Below are positions 49,877 to 58,570 of a stretch of DNA of 64,000 bases, one piece after another. The notes under the pieces are model-generated. The model ran no database searches. It was not told where the DNA came from and saw only the letters and a program-made list of their open reading frames with translations. Origin of the DNA: AC-32 sp963766375 (lineage in GTDB: Bacteria > Actinomycetota > Thermoleophilia > Gaiellales > Gaiellaceae); assembly GCA_963766375.1 (NCBI GenBank), contig CAVXZG010000013.1, positions 1 to 64,000 of the forward strand, given 5' to 3'. A program made the position numbers and the translations under genes. How positions within the stretch are numbered: position 1 is the first letter of the stretch; every line of letters begins with the position of its first letter.

Positions 49877-51399
49877 CGCCGATCCGCGAACGGCTGGCCC
49901 GCACCCCGCCGGGCTACCGCTACTCGATCGGGCGCATCCTCGCGATCTACTCGGGCCTGATGGTCGCGCTGCTGCTCGCGGCGCTCGACCAGACGATCGT
50001 CGCAACCGCCCTGCCGAGGGTCGTCTCCGAGCTCGGCGGCATCACGCAGTACGCGTGGGTCTTCACCGCCTACATGCTCGGCTCGACGGTGACGGTGCCG
50101 CTCTACGGCAGGCTCGGCGACGTCTACGGGCGCAAGCCGCTCTTCATCGTCGCGATCTCGATCTTCATCGTCGGCTCCGCGCTCTGCGGTGCGTCGCAGA
50201 ACATGGTTCAGCTCGTCGTGTTCCGCGCGATCCAGGGCGTCGGCGCCGGCGGGATCTTCCCTCTGACCCTGGCGATGGTCGGGATGATCGTGCCGCCGCG
50301 CGACCGCGGCCGCTACCAGGGGCTGATCGGCTCGGTCTTCGCAGCCGCCTCGATCATCGGGCCGCTGATCGGCGGCTTCATCGTCGACAACGCGAGCTGG
50401 CGCTGGATCTTCTACGTCAACCTCCCCATCGGAGGCGTCGCGCTCACCGTGATCCTGATCACGATGCCGAAGAGACGCACCAAGCAGGAGCACTACATCG
50501 ACTGGCTCGGCGCCGGGATCCTCGCGCTGGGCACGAGCTCACTCCTGCTGGGGCTCGTCTGGGGTGGACGCGACTACCCATGGTTATCGGCCCACGTGCT
50601 CGGGGCGCTCGCCGCGTCCGTGGTGCTGCTCACGCTCTTCGGGCTCTGGGAGCGGCGCGTGCCGGAGCCGATCATCCCCTTCCACCTGCTGCGCAACCAG
50701 ACCGTCGCGGCCAGCGTCGCCTGCATGGCGTTCGTCGGCATGGCCATGTTCGGGACGATCAGCTACGTGCCGCTGTTCGTGCAGGGCGTGATCGGCACCT
50801 CGGCCACCTCCTCCGGCGTGGTGCTGACACCGCTGTTGCTGGGCGCGGTGACTACGAGCTTCATCTCCGGCCAGATCGTTTCGCGCACCGGCCGCTACCG
50901 GCCGAACACGCTGCTCGGGCCGCTCATCCTCGGGGCGGGGGAGCTCCTGCTCTGGCGGCTGAGCGTGGACGCCACGAACGCGCAGGCGGCGAGGGCCATG
51001 GTGATCGCCGGGATCGGGCTCGGGCTGATGATGCAGATCTTCGTGCTCTCGGTGCAGAACTCGGTCTCGCGCGCGGAGATGGGGACGGCGACGGCGCTGA
51101 CCCAGTTCTCGCGCTCGATCGGGGCGACCCTCGGCGTGACGCTGATGGGCGTGATCGTGAACCAGGGCCTGCCTCCGAGCGTGCGCGAGCACGGCACCGT
51201 GATCCACCGGCTTCCGCCCGCGGGCCGCGAGGCGCTCGCGAACGCGCTGCACCCGGCCTTCCTGCTTGCGGCGGGAGTCTGCGGCCTCGTCTTCCTGATC
51301 TCGCTGCTCTGGGTGCGAGAGGTGCCGCTGCGGCACGGCTTCGAGGACGTGACCGTCGGCGACGAGACCTCGCCTCAGCCGGCGGGAGTGCAGCGTTGA
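49873..51399 (+). CDS. MFS multidrug exporter, DHA2 (EmrB/QacA) family
   Basis: Fourteen-helix transporter of 508 aa driven by proton motive force. Signatures: LLLAALDQTIVATALPRVVS (motif D1), GRLGDVYGRKPLFIVAISIF (motif A), AIQGVGAGGIFPLTLAMVGM, FAAASIIGPLIGGFIVDNAS with SWRWIFYVNLPIGGVAL (motif C). GTG 49873 overlaps the EamA gene's end. An exporter of drugs or metabolites; its neighbour hpd suggests no direct link. Confidence 0.88.
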   Translation: MTPIRERLARTPPGYRYSIGRILAIYSGLMVALLLAALDQTIVATALPRVVSELGGITQYAWVFTAYMLGSTVTVPLYGRLGDVYGRKPLFIVAISIFIVGSALCGASQNMVQLVVFRAIQGVGAGGIFPLTLAMVGMIVPPRDRGRYQGLIGSVFAAASIIGPLIGGFIVDNASWRWIFYVNLPIGGVALTVILITMPKRRTKQEHYIDWLGAGILALGTSSLLLGLVWGGRDYPWLSAHVLGALAASVVLLTLFGLWERRVPEPIIPFHLLRNQTVAASVACMAFVGMAMFGTISYVPLFVQGVIGTSATSSGVVLTPLLLGAVTTSFISGQIVSRTGRYRPNTLLGPLILGAGELLLWRLSVDATNAQAARAMVIAGIGLGLMMQIFVLSVQNSVSRAEMGTATALTQFSRSIGATLGVTLMGVIVNQGLPPSVREHGTVIHRLPPAGREALANALHPAFLLAAGVCGLVFLISLLWVREVPLRHGFEDVTVGDETSPQPAGVQR

Positions 51400-51437
51400 C
51401 ACCAGGTCCCGGCTAGAAGCAGGAGTAACATCCGACC

Positions 51438-52538
51438 ATGAGCTCGAACGACTTCATGCCGCTCGACGGCTGGGATCACGTCGAGCTCTGGGTGGGAAAC
51501 GCCAAGCAGGCCGCCTACTTCTACGAGCACGCCTTCGGCTTCACCGTCACGGCATACGCAGGGCCGGAGACCGGCGTCCGCGACCGCGCCTCATACGTGC
51601 TCGAGCAGGGCGAGATCCGCTTGGTGGTAACGAGCGGTCTCCGCACCGATAGCGAGGTCGGCCAGTTCGCCTGCCGCCACGGCGACGCTGCGAAGGTGAT
51701 CGCGCTCCAGGTGCCCAGCGCCTCCGAGGCCTACCGCCAGGCAGTGCAGCGCGGCGCGCGCGGGATCGGCGAGCCCGAGTGGGTCGAGGACGACCACGGT
51801 CGGATCGAACTCGCCTCGATCGGCACTTACGGCGACGTGATCCACACCTTCGTCGACCGGAGCGGCTACGCGGGGCCCTTCCTGCCCGGCTACCGCTCGG
51901 CGACCGAGAACGGCCACGCCGCGCAGGGCGTGGGTCTGAAGTCCCTCGACCACGTCGTCGGCAACGTCGAGCTCGGCCGGATGAACCACTGGGTCGAGTT
52001 CTACGAGCGCGTCTTCGGGATGACCAACATCGTCCACTTCGGCGACGACCAGATCCAGACCGAATATTCGGCGCTGATGTCGAAGGTCATGTCGGACGGG
52101 AGCGGGAAGATCAAGTTCCCCATCAACGAGCCGGCCGAGGGTAAGCGGAAGAGTCAGATCGAGGAGTACCTCGAGTTCAACTCCGGCCCGGGCGTACAGC
52201 ACATCGCGATGCAGAGCGAGGACATCGTCGGCACGGTCACTGCGCTGAAGGAGCGCGGGGTGCTCTTCCTCGACACCCCTGACGCCTACTACGAGGAGGT
52301 GCAGGGCCGGGTCGGTGAGATCGGCGAGGACTACGGCGACCTGCAGCGCCTGAAGATCCTGGCCGACCGGGACGAGGACGGCTACCTGCTGCAGATCTTC
52401 ACGAAGACCGCGCAGGACCGGCCGACGGTGTTCTTCGAGGTGATCGAGCGCCACGGCGCGACGACCTTCGGCGAGGGCAACTTCAAGGCCCTCTTCGAGT
52501 CGATCGAGCGCGAGCAGGCGCTCCGCGGGAACCTCTAG
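51438..52538 (+). CDS. hpd: 4-hydroxyphenylpyruvate dioxygenase
   Basis: Fe(II) dioxygenase of 366 aa making homogentisate from 4-hydroxyphenylpyruvate in tyrosine breakdown. Iron ligands are visible as His in SLDHVVGNVE (about 171), His in GPGVQHIAMQSED (about 255) and Glu in TVFFEVIERHGATTFGEGNF (about 336). The C-terminal FKALFESIEREQALRG is typical. ATG 51438. HmgA and a FAH-family hydrolase lie 4-6 kb downstream on the same strand. Confidence 0.95.
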   Translation: MSSNDFMPLDGWDHVELWVGNAKQAAYFYEHAFGFTVTAYAGPETGVRDRASYVLEQGEIRLVVTSGLRTDSEVGQFACRHGDAAKVIALQVPSASEAYRQAVQRGARGIGEPEWVEDDHGRIELASIGTYGDVIHTFVDRSGYAGPFLPGYRSATENGHAAQGVGLKSLDHVVGNVELGRMNHWVEFYERVFGMTNIVHFGDDQIQTEYSALMSKVMSDGSGKIKFPINEPAEGKRKSQIEEYLEFNSGPGVQHIAMQSEDIVGTVTALKERGVLFLDTPDAYYEEVQGRVGEIGEDYGDLQRLKILADRDEDGYLLQIFTKTAQDRPTVFFEVIERHGATTFGEGNFKALFESIEREQALRGNL

Positions 52539-52596
52539 CTCTAGCTCCCAGCGGCGGGCCGCAAGTCCCGGATTCGCCCGGGATCCTCTTACCGAA

Positions 52597-53220
52597 GTGA
52601 AAGACAGGAGTTTTCAACGGACCGGGAAGCCCTGGCTTTGCCTGGGACTCGTGGCAGGTGGGCTCGCCCTCGCCACGAATGGCTTGGCCAACCCCGTTCA
52701 AGGATCCCCCCCGAAGCCGACGAAGCTCGGGCCCTACCAGGTAGTCACCGACGACCACGGCACCTGCGCCAACGTGTGGGCCACGGACACGGTCAACCGA
52801 ACGTTCACCGTCAAGCGGAACCCGACCGGAAGCTACCGGCTCACCCGCCGCGACCGTGGCCGGTTCCTGACGAAAGCCGGACGGAGCCCGGGCAGGTGCG
52901 AGACGAGGAGCGCGCATGGCCACAGAGTTCGCGCCAACAAGACCGGCACGGTGCACGGCTTCCTCGAGGGAACGATTACGGGCGGGACCTTCCGCCCGAA
53001 CGCGACCTGCCCGGCCAATTGTGGGTTCACCGACGTCTGGATTGCGACGTTCTTCGGCCCTGACGCTCAGTTCACATGCGAGCTCAACTCACGGGACTGT
53101 CTCTTCGACTTCGAATACAACGCGTCCAAGAGCCTGCGCTGGCGGCACTGGTCCGACAAGGGAACCGGTTCGGGGAGCTTTCTGAAGGAGCGCTTCTACG
53201 GAGACATCGCCAATGCATAA
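52597..53220 (+). CDS. secreted protein, tandem copy 1
   Basis: Exported protein of about 207 aa. GTG 52597; signal helix KPWLCLGLVAGGLALATNGL. Mature part GPYQVVTDDHGTCANVWATD, NRTFTVKRNPTGSYRLTRRD, GTVHGFLEGTITGGTFRPNA, WIATFFGPDAQFTCELNSRD and end SFLKERFYGDIANA. It is clearly a paralogue of the next gene, with the same order of NGSY/TGSY, GTITGGTF, FFGP and FxGDIAxA blocks. Cys pairs suggest disulphides. Function unknown. Confidence 0.7.
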   Translation: MKDRSFQRTGKPWLCLGLVAGGLALATNGLANPVQGSPPKPTKLGPYQVVTDDHGTCANVWATDTVNRTFTVKRNPTGSYRLTRRDRGRFLTKAGRSPGRCETRSAHGHRVRANKTGTVHGFLEGTITGGTFRPNATCPANCGFTDVWIATFFGPDAQFTCELNSRDCLFDFEYNASKSLRWRHWSDKGTGSGSFLKERFYGDIANA

Positions 53221-53232
53221 GGAGGACAACAC

Positions 53233-53841
53233 ATGAAACGACTGCTCGTTCTAGCCGTACTGTTCGGCGCCGTCCTGGCCCTCGCGGCGGTGGCCGGCGC
53301 CGGCCCGGCGAAGCAGCCGCACCCGAGCAAGGTGAAGACCGTGGTCCACACCACCGACGGCGGCTGCGCGGGGAACTTCTGGGCGGACGACACGATCACG
53401 CGCACGCTCAAGGTGCACCTGAACAAGAACGGCTCGTACCGGATCCGGGAAGAGGACAAGGGGACGTTCGTCACCAGCGCCGGGGGCGCCGTGGCGAGCC
53501 CTGGCAACTGTCCTGAGAACACCAGCCACCACGGGCACACCGTCGTGCCGGGCAAGACCGGCACGCTGAAGGGCTACATCAAGGGCACCGTCACGGGCGG
53601 CACGTTCAACCCGAACGGCTCGTGCGCAGCGAACCCGTGCACGCAGGCGCTCTTCATCGCGGCCTTCTTCGGGCCGACGGCCTCGTTCTCGTGCCAGACG
53701 AGCAGCGCCAACTGCAAGTTCAAGTACGACTACCACGCGAAGAAGAACCAGGGGCTGCTGTTCCGCCACTGGCAGGATCGCGGCCACGGCGCCGGGACGT
53801 TCCTGCACGAGAAGTTCAAGGGCGATATCGCCAGCGCCTAG
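53233..53841 (+). CDS. secreted protein, tandem copy 2
   Basis: Exported protein of 202 aa. ATG follows AAGGAGGAC 10 bases after the preceding stop. Signal peptide MKRLLVLAVLFGAVLALAAV, then VHTTDGGCAGNFWADDTITR, LNKNGSYRIREEDKGTFVTS, GYIKGTVTGGTFNPNGSCAA and end FLHEKFKGDIASA. Tandem duplicate of the gene at 52597. The pair is likely one operon ending at the hairpin 53865-53893. No enzyme motif. Confidence 0.75.
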   Translation: MKRLLVLAVLFGAVLALAAVAGAGPAKQPHPSKVKTVVHTTDGGCAGNFWADDTITRTLKVHLNKNGSYRIREEDKGTFVTSAGGAVASPGNCPENTSHHGHTVVPGKTGTLKGYIKGTVTGGTFNPNGSCAANPCTQALFIAAFFGPTASFSCQTSSANCKFKYDYHAKKNQGLLFRHWQDRGHGAGTFLHEKFKGDIASA

Positions 53842-53864
53842 CTCCTTAGCTCGCAACGTCCAGC

Positions 53865-53893
53865 AGAAGGGCTCGCCAAAGGCGGGCCCTTCT
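53865..53893 (+). terminator. hairpin after the tandem secreted pair
   Basis: Thirteen-base arms AGAAGGGCTCGCC and GGCGGGCCCTTCT (one G-U pair) with loop AAA, followed by CTTTG. Lies 24 bases past the stop of the second secreted gene; the CDF gene starts within 30 bases. Confidence 0.75.
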
Positions 53894-53916
53894 CTTTGCG
53901 TGCGATCCTTCGCGCC

Positions 53917-55269
53917 GTGAGCCCGCAGCGCCGCACCGCCCTCGTCTCGATCGTCGCCGCATGCGTGCTGATCGCGGTGAAGCTCGTGGCCGGAATCGCG
54001 ACCGGCAGCCTCGGCCTGCTCTCCGACGCGGCGCACTCCGGCACCGACCTGATCGCCGCCCTGCTGACCTTCGTGGCCGTCGGCGTCGCGGTGCGGCCGG
54101 CCGACCTGGGGCACGCCTACGGTCACGGCAAGGCCGAGCACCTGGCCGCCCTGGCCGAGGCGGCGATCCTCGTGCTCGCGAGCCTCGCAATCGCGTGGCA
54201 GGCACTCTTGCGGCTGTTCGGGCAGGCGCACGGTCAGGTCGACCCTCGCTGGTACGCCCTCCTCGTGGTCGTCTTCGTGATGGTCGTGGATGCGATCCGA
54301 GCCACCGTTTCCTATCGCGCGGGCGAGCGCTACAGCAGCCCCGCCCTGCAGGCGAACGCCCTCCACTTCGCCAGCGACTTCGCCGGGTCGACAGCGGTGC
54401 TGCTTGGACTCCTCGCCGCCCGGGCCGGCTACCACTGGGCCGACTCGGCCGCAGCGCTCTTCGTGGCCGGCCTCGTCCTACTCGCCGCCGGGCGGCTGAT
54501 GCGCCTAAACGTGGACGTCCTGATGGACCGCGTGCCACCGGAGGCCCAGGAGGCGGCCCTCGCCGCGATCGCCTCGCTCGAGCCGCGAGTAGAGCTGCGC
54601 CGGCTGCGCATGCGCCAGGCGGGCGGCCAGCAGTTCGCGGACGTGGTCATCGGGGTGCCCTCGGGTGCGGCGGTGGGGCAGGGGCATGCGGCCGCGGACG
54701 CAGTCGAGGAAGCCGTGCACCGTGCGCTGCCGGAGAGCGACGTGGTCGTCCACGTCGAGCCGCAGCAGGACGAGACGGCGCTGCGCGAGCGCGTTCTGGC
54801 GGCCGCCCAGCGTGTCCCGCGCGTGCGCGAGATCCACAACTTGACCGTGCTGCGGGTGGGCCCGGTGACCGAGGTCTCCCTCCACCTCAAGCTCCCGGGC
54901 GAGCTCCCGCTCGAGGAGGCTCACACCGTGGCAACCGAGGTCGAGCGCGAGATCATCGAATCGGTGCCCGAGGTGGACGAGGTCCAGACGCACCTCGAGC
55001 CGCTGGCCGAGGCGGGGGAGGGCCGCAGCGTGCGCGAGGCGTCCGCCGACCGCGAGCTCGTCGAGCGGATCGTGCGCGAGACGACCGGCTCGCCCCCACG
55101 CGAGCTCCGGTTTCTGTACACCGATCGCGGGCTCCTCGCCTACCTGACCCTGGGGCTCGACGCCTCCACCTCGCTCGCCGAGGCGCACACGCGGGCCAGC
55201 GAGATCGAGGAGCGGATCCGCCGGGAGCGGCCCGACATCGCCGACGTGATCGTGCATACGGAGCCGTAA
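53917..55269 (+). CDS. CDF-family cation efflux transporter, extended C-terminus
   Basis: Membrane transporter of about 450 aa that would exchange divalent metal (Zn, Co, Fe or Mn) for protons. Six helices in the first 210 residues with the metal site SLGLLSDAAHSGTDLIAALL and ALQANALHFASDFAGSTAVL (HxxxD pairs), and GHGKAEHLAALAEA. The C-terminal cytoplasmic part is unusually long (about 240 residues) and repeats the ferredoxin-like CDF domain: RLRMRQAGGQQFADVVIGVP, then VREIHNLTVLRVGPVTEVSL, then RELRFLYTDRGLLAYLTLGL. GTG 53917 chosen; a TTG at 53896 lies in the terminator. Confidence 0.8.
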   Translation: MSPQRRTALVSIVAACVLIAVKLVAGIATGSLGLLSDAAHSGTDLIAALLTFVAVGVAVRPADLGHAYGHGKAEHLAALAEAAILVLASLAIAWQALLRLFGQAHGQVDPRWYALLVVVFVMVVDAIRATVSYRAGERYSSPALQANALHFASDFAGSTAVLLGLLAARAGYHWADSAAALFVAGLVLLAAGRLMRLNVDVLMDRVPPEAQEAALAAIASLEPRVELRRLRMRQAGGQQFADVVIGVPSGAAVGQGHAAADAVEEAVHRALPESDVVVHVEPQQDETALRERVLAAAQRVPRVREIHNLTVLRVGPVTEVSLHLKLPGELPLEEAHTVATEVEREIIESVPEVDEVQTHLEPLAEAGEGRSVREASADRELVERIVRETTGSPPRELRFLYTDRGLLAYLTLGLDASTSLAEAHTRASEIEERIRRERPDIADVIVHTEP

Positions 55270-55306
55270 CGTTGAGCGCGGATTGCATCGACCGGTCATT
55301 TCAGAC

Positions 55307-55333
55307 GGACGCACGGGCACGGCCCGTGCGTCC
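55307..55333 (+). terminator. 12-bp perfect hairpin
   Basis: Arms GGACGCACGGGC and GCCCGTGCGTCC with loop ACG, between the CDF stop (55269) and the FAH gene start (55367). Terminator for the CDF gene by position. Confidence 0.75.
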
Positions 55334-55366
55334 TGAGGGCGGCACCGCAAGCGGCGCCTCGGAGCC

Positions 55367-56179
55367 ATGAAGCTGTGCATGTTCACTCCGGTGGGGCAGG
55401 AGGTCCGCGGCTGGCCCGGGGTGATCGAGGGCGACCGCGTGATCCAGCTCGCCGCCCAGACGCTCGAGGCGTTCTTCACCGGCGGCGGGGCCGCCCGCGA
55501 GCACGCCGAGTACCCGCTCGACGAGGTGCGCTTGCTGGCGCCCGTGCGCCGCCCGCCTTCGGTGCGCGACTTCTACGCCTTCGAAGAGCACGTGAAGAAT
55601 GCGGCGCGCGTCACGGGCCGGCCGGGCGTGCCCGACGAGTGGTACGAGATCCCGGCCTTCTACTTCTCGAACCCGGCCGCGATCTACGGGCCGGCCGACG
55701 AGATCCCGTACCCCGAGGGCTCCGAGGCGCTCGACTACGAGCTCGAGGTGGCGGCGGTGATCGGCGCCGGGGGGCAGATCGGCGGCTTCACGATCATGAA
55801 CGACTGGTCTGCCCGCGACCTGCAGCGGCGCGAGATGAAGATCGGGCTCGGGCCGGCAAAGGGAAAGGACTTCGCGACCTCGCTGGGGCCGATCGTCGTC
55901 ACCCCGGACGAGCTCGGCGACCTGCGCCTGGAGATGGTCGCCCGCGTGAACGGCGAGGAGCGCTCCCGCGGAAATCTCGGCGACATGTACCACTCGTGGG
56001 AGGCAATCGTCGCGCACGCGGGGCGCAACACCGAGCTCCGGCCGGGGGACATCCTCGGCTCCGGCACCGTCGGCACCGGGTGCATCCTCGAGCACGGCGA
56101 CGAGCGCTGGCTCCGGCCCGGCGACGAGGTCGAGCTCGAGGTCGAGGGGATCGGCGTTCTGAGGAACCGAATCCGGTAG
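55367..56179 (+). CDS. fumarylacetoacetate hydrolase family protein
   Basis: Protein of 270 aa of the FAH superfamily. Mg-site region: YFSNPAAIYGPADEIPYPEG then SEALDYELEVAAVIG (E and D ligands), IGGFTIMNDWSARDLQRREM, GPAKGKDFATSLGPIVVTPD, and LRPGDILGSGTVGTGCILE. It sits between hpd and hmgA, so cleavage of fumarylacetoacetate or maleylacetoacetate is the natural inference, although many family members act on other acylpyruvates. ATG 55367. Confidence 0.85.
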   Translation: MKLCMFTPVGQEVRGWPGVIEGDRVIQLAAQTLEAFFTGGGAAREHAEYPLDEVRLLAPVRRPPSVRDFYAFEEHVKNAARVTGRPGVPDEWYEIPAFYFSNPAAIYGPADEIPYPEGSEALDYELEVAAVIGAGGQIGGFTIMNDWSARDLQRREMKIGLGPAKGKDFATSLGPIVVTPDELGDLRLEMVARVNGEERSRGNLGDMYHSWEAIVAHAGRNTELRPGDILGSGTVGTGCILEHGDERWLRPGDEVELEVEGIGVLRNRIR

Positions 56180-56190
56180 AGATACGGCCC

Positions 56191-57171
56191 GTGAAGATCG
56201 CAGTCATCGGCGCGGGCGTGATGGGCCTCGCGACGGCCTGGGCGCTCAAGCGCCGCGGCTACGAGCCCATCGTCTACGAGCAGTTCGCGGTCGGTCACGA
56301 TCGCGGCTCGAGCCACGGCCGCTCGCGGATCTTCCGGCTCGCCTACGCGGAAGACCACTACGTCCGCCTCGCTCAGGAGGCGCTCACGCTCTGGCGCGAG
56401 CTCGAAGCCGAGAGCGGCGAGACCGTGCTCGAGCTTCCCGGCCTCGTCGAGGTCGTGCAAACCCTGGAGGAGAGCACGGCCCACACGCTCGAGCGCTGCG
56501 GGGTTGCCTGGGAGCGACTCGAGCGCGAGGAAGCCGAGCGGCGCTACCCGATCCGCGTGCCCGAAGGCTCGTTCGTCGTCGTGCAGCCGGAGGCCGGCAT
56601 CGCCCGCGCCGACAAGGCGCTCGCCGCGTTCGCGCGCGAGCTCGACATCCGCGAGCACACACGCGCTCACCCGGACGAGGTCGACGCCGACGCGGTCGTC
56701 GTCACCGCGGGCCCGTGGGTGAACGAGCTCCTCGACGAGCCGCTGCCGGTCAAGACAACCCGCGAGACCCTCTGCTACTTCCGGCTCGACGGCGAGCGGC
56801 CGATTCCCTCGGTCGTCTCGTTCAAGCCCGGGCGGCACACGCACGAGATGTACTCGCTGCACGACCCGGAGTACGGGCTCAAGGTCGGGGCCCACCACGC
56901 GGGGCCCGAGGCCGACCCGAACGTGCCCGGCGAGCCGGAGCCCGCGCTGATCGAGCGCATCGCGACCTGGGCAGCGGCGACCTATCGCCTCGAAGACGCG
57001 ACGCCGGTCGGCGCCGAGACGTGCATGTACACGACCACCGCGGACGAGACGTTCATCCTCGAGCGCCGCGGCCGGATCGTCATCGGCTCGCCGTGCTCCG
57101 GCCACGGCTTCAAGTTCGCGCCGGCGATCGGCGAGCGGCTCGCCGCCCTCGCGGCCGAAGCGGTCGCCTGA
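56191..57171 (+). CDS. FAD-dependent oxidase, monomeric sarcosine-oxidase-like
   Basis: Flavoprotein of 326 aa. FAD-binding GxGxxG: VKIAVIGAGVMGLATAWALK; SSHGRSRIFRLAYAEDHYV is the sarcosine-oxidase/solA hallmark (H-G-x-x-R-x-x-R); the C-terminal GSPCSGHGFKFAPAIGERLA holds the Cys that covalently binds FAD in this group. GTG 56191, 11 bases after the FAH-family stop. Substrate may be an N-methyl amino acid or another secondary amine. Placed inside the homogentisate neighbourhood with no clear link. Confidence 0.85.
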   Translation: MKIAVIGAGVMGLATAWALKRRGYEPIVYEQFAVGHDRGSSHGRSRIFRLAYAEDHYVRLAQEALTLWRELEAESGETVLELPGLVEVVQTLEESTAHTLERCGVAWERLEREEAERRYPIRVPEGSFVVVQPEAGIARADKALAAFARELDIREHTRAHPDEVDADAVVVTAGPWVNELLDEPLPVKTTRETLCYFRLDGERPIPSVVSFKPGRHTHEMYSLHDPEYGLKVGAHHAGPEADPNVPGEPEPALIERIATWAAATYRLEDATPVGAETCMYTTTADETFILERRGRIVIGSPCSGHGFKFAPAIGERLAALAAEAVA

Positions 57172-57184
57172 CTATCCTTCGCGC

Positions 57185-58394
57185 GTGCCCACGTACCAGC
57201 TTCGAGGCGACGTTCCGCGCAAGCGGCACATCCAGTTCCGCGACAACGGGCGGCTGCTGACCGAGGAGGTGATGGGCCTCGAGGGGTTCTCGGGGAACGA
57301 GTCGATCCTGTACCACCTCACCTCGCCGTGCCGGATCAAGGAGCTCGGCGACTTCGAGCCGATCAAGCGCGACGAATGGGTGCCGGACGCCCACGCGCAC
57401 CGGCACATGGCGACGATGGGGCTCGAGCCCGAAGGCGACGCGATCACCGGCCGGCGCCTGCTGATGTGGAACCAGGACGTCGAGATCTCGCTCTGTCGCC
57501 CCGACGGCGAGATGGACTACTTCTTCCGCAACGGCGAAGGCGACGAGGTGATCTTCGTCCACGAGGGCAAGGGCACCCTCGAGACGATCTTCGGCGAGGT
57601 GCCCTACGGCGAGGGCGACTACGTCGTGATCCCGCGCGGCACCACCTACCGCTTCCGCGCCGAGGGCGAGCAGCGCTACCTGGTCTTCGAGTCGCCCGGG
57701 CTGATCGAGATCCCGCGCCGCTACCGCAACGAGTACGGCCAGCTACTCGAGCACGCGCCCTTCTACCATCGCGACATCCACCCGCCCACCGAGCTGCACA
57801 CGCACCGCGACCAGGGTGAGTTCGTGGTCAAGGTGCGGATCCGCGACGGCTACCAGACCTACGTCCTCGACTACCACCCCTTCGACGTGGTCGGCTGGGA
57901 CGGCTACGTCTATCCGTGGACGTTCAACATCAACGACTTCGAGCCGATCACCGGCCGGATCCACATGCCGCCGCCCTCGCACCAGACCTTCCAGGGCCGC
58001 AACTTCGTGATCTGCTCGTTCTGTCCGCGCAAGCTCGACTTCGACCCGGAGGCGATCCCGATCCCGTACCACCACTCGAACCTGAACTCGGAGGAGATGA
58101 TCTATTACGTCTCCGGCAACTTCGGCTCGCGGCGGGGGATCGAGGTCGGCTCGGTGACGCTGCACCCGTCGGGAATCCCGCACGGGCCGCACCCGGGGCT
58201 GGCGGAGAAGTCGATCGGCCAGACCGAGACCCACGAGCTCGCGGTGATGTGCGACACCTTCCACCCGTTGCGGCTGACGAAGCTCGCGAAGAAGCTCGAC
58301 GACGGGAAGTACGCCTACTCGTGGCTCGGAGGAGCGCGCGCCCACCGCAGGGAACGCCGACGAGGATCCTGCCGGGGTCACGTCGCACTTCTAA
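57185..58394 (+). CDS. hmgA: homogentisate 1,2-dioxygenase, 3' frameshift
   Basis: Iron dioxygenase of about 402 aa that opens homogentisate to maleylacetoacetate. Matches: YQLRGDVPRKRHIQFRDNGR, LMWNQDVEISLCRP, DEVIFVHEGKGTLETIFGEV, THRDQGEFVVKVR, IPYHHSNLNSEEMIYYVSGN and SGIPHGPHPGLAEKSIG (iron-binding His and Glu). The frame breaks near 58328 (YAYSWLG); one base restores EERAPTAGNADEDPAGVTSH and a TAA at 58392-58394. GTG 57185, 13 bases after the oxidase stop, so these three genes are probably one operon. Confidence 0.92.
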
Positions 58395-58570
58395 AAGCCG
58401 GTCCAGGAAACGAATCGCACGCTCGGCCTTGCACACGTTCCTCGGCGCAGTCCGGCGGGTCGCCGCGGAGGGACCGCGCTCGTGAGAGGCCGAGCGCAAG
58501 CAATAAACGCCGCAAAGTCCTAACAGTTTCGGCCGGAAATTCCTTACCGGACGGGCCGATACTGGACGGG

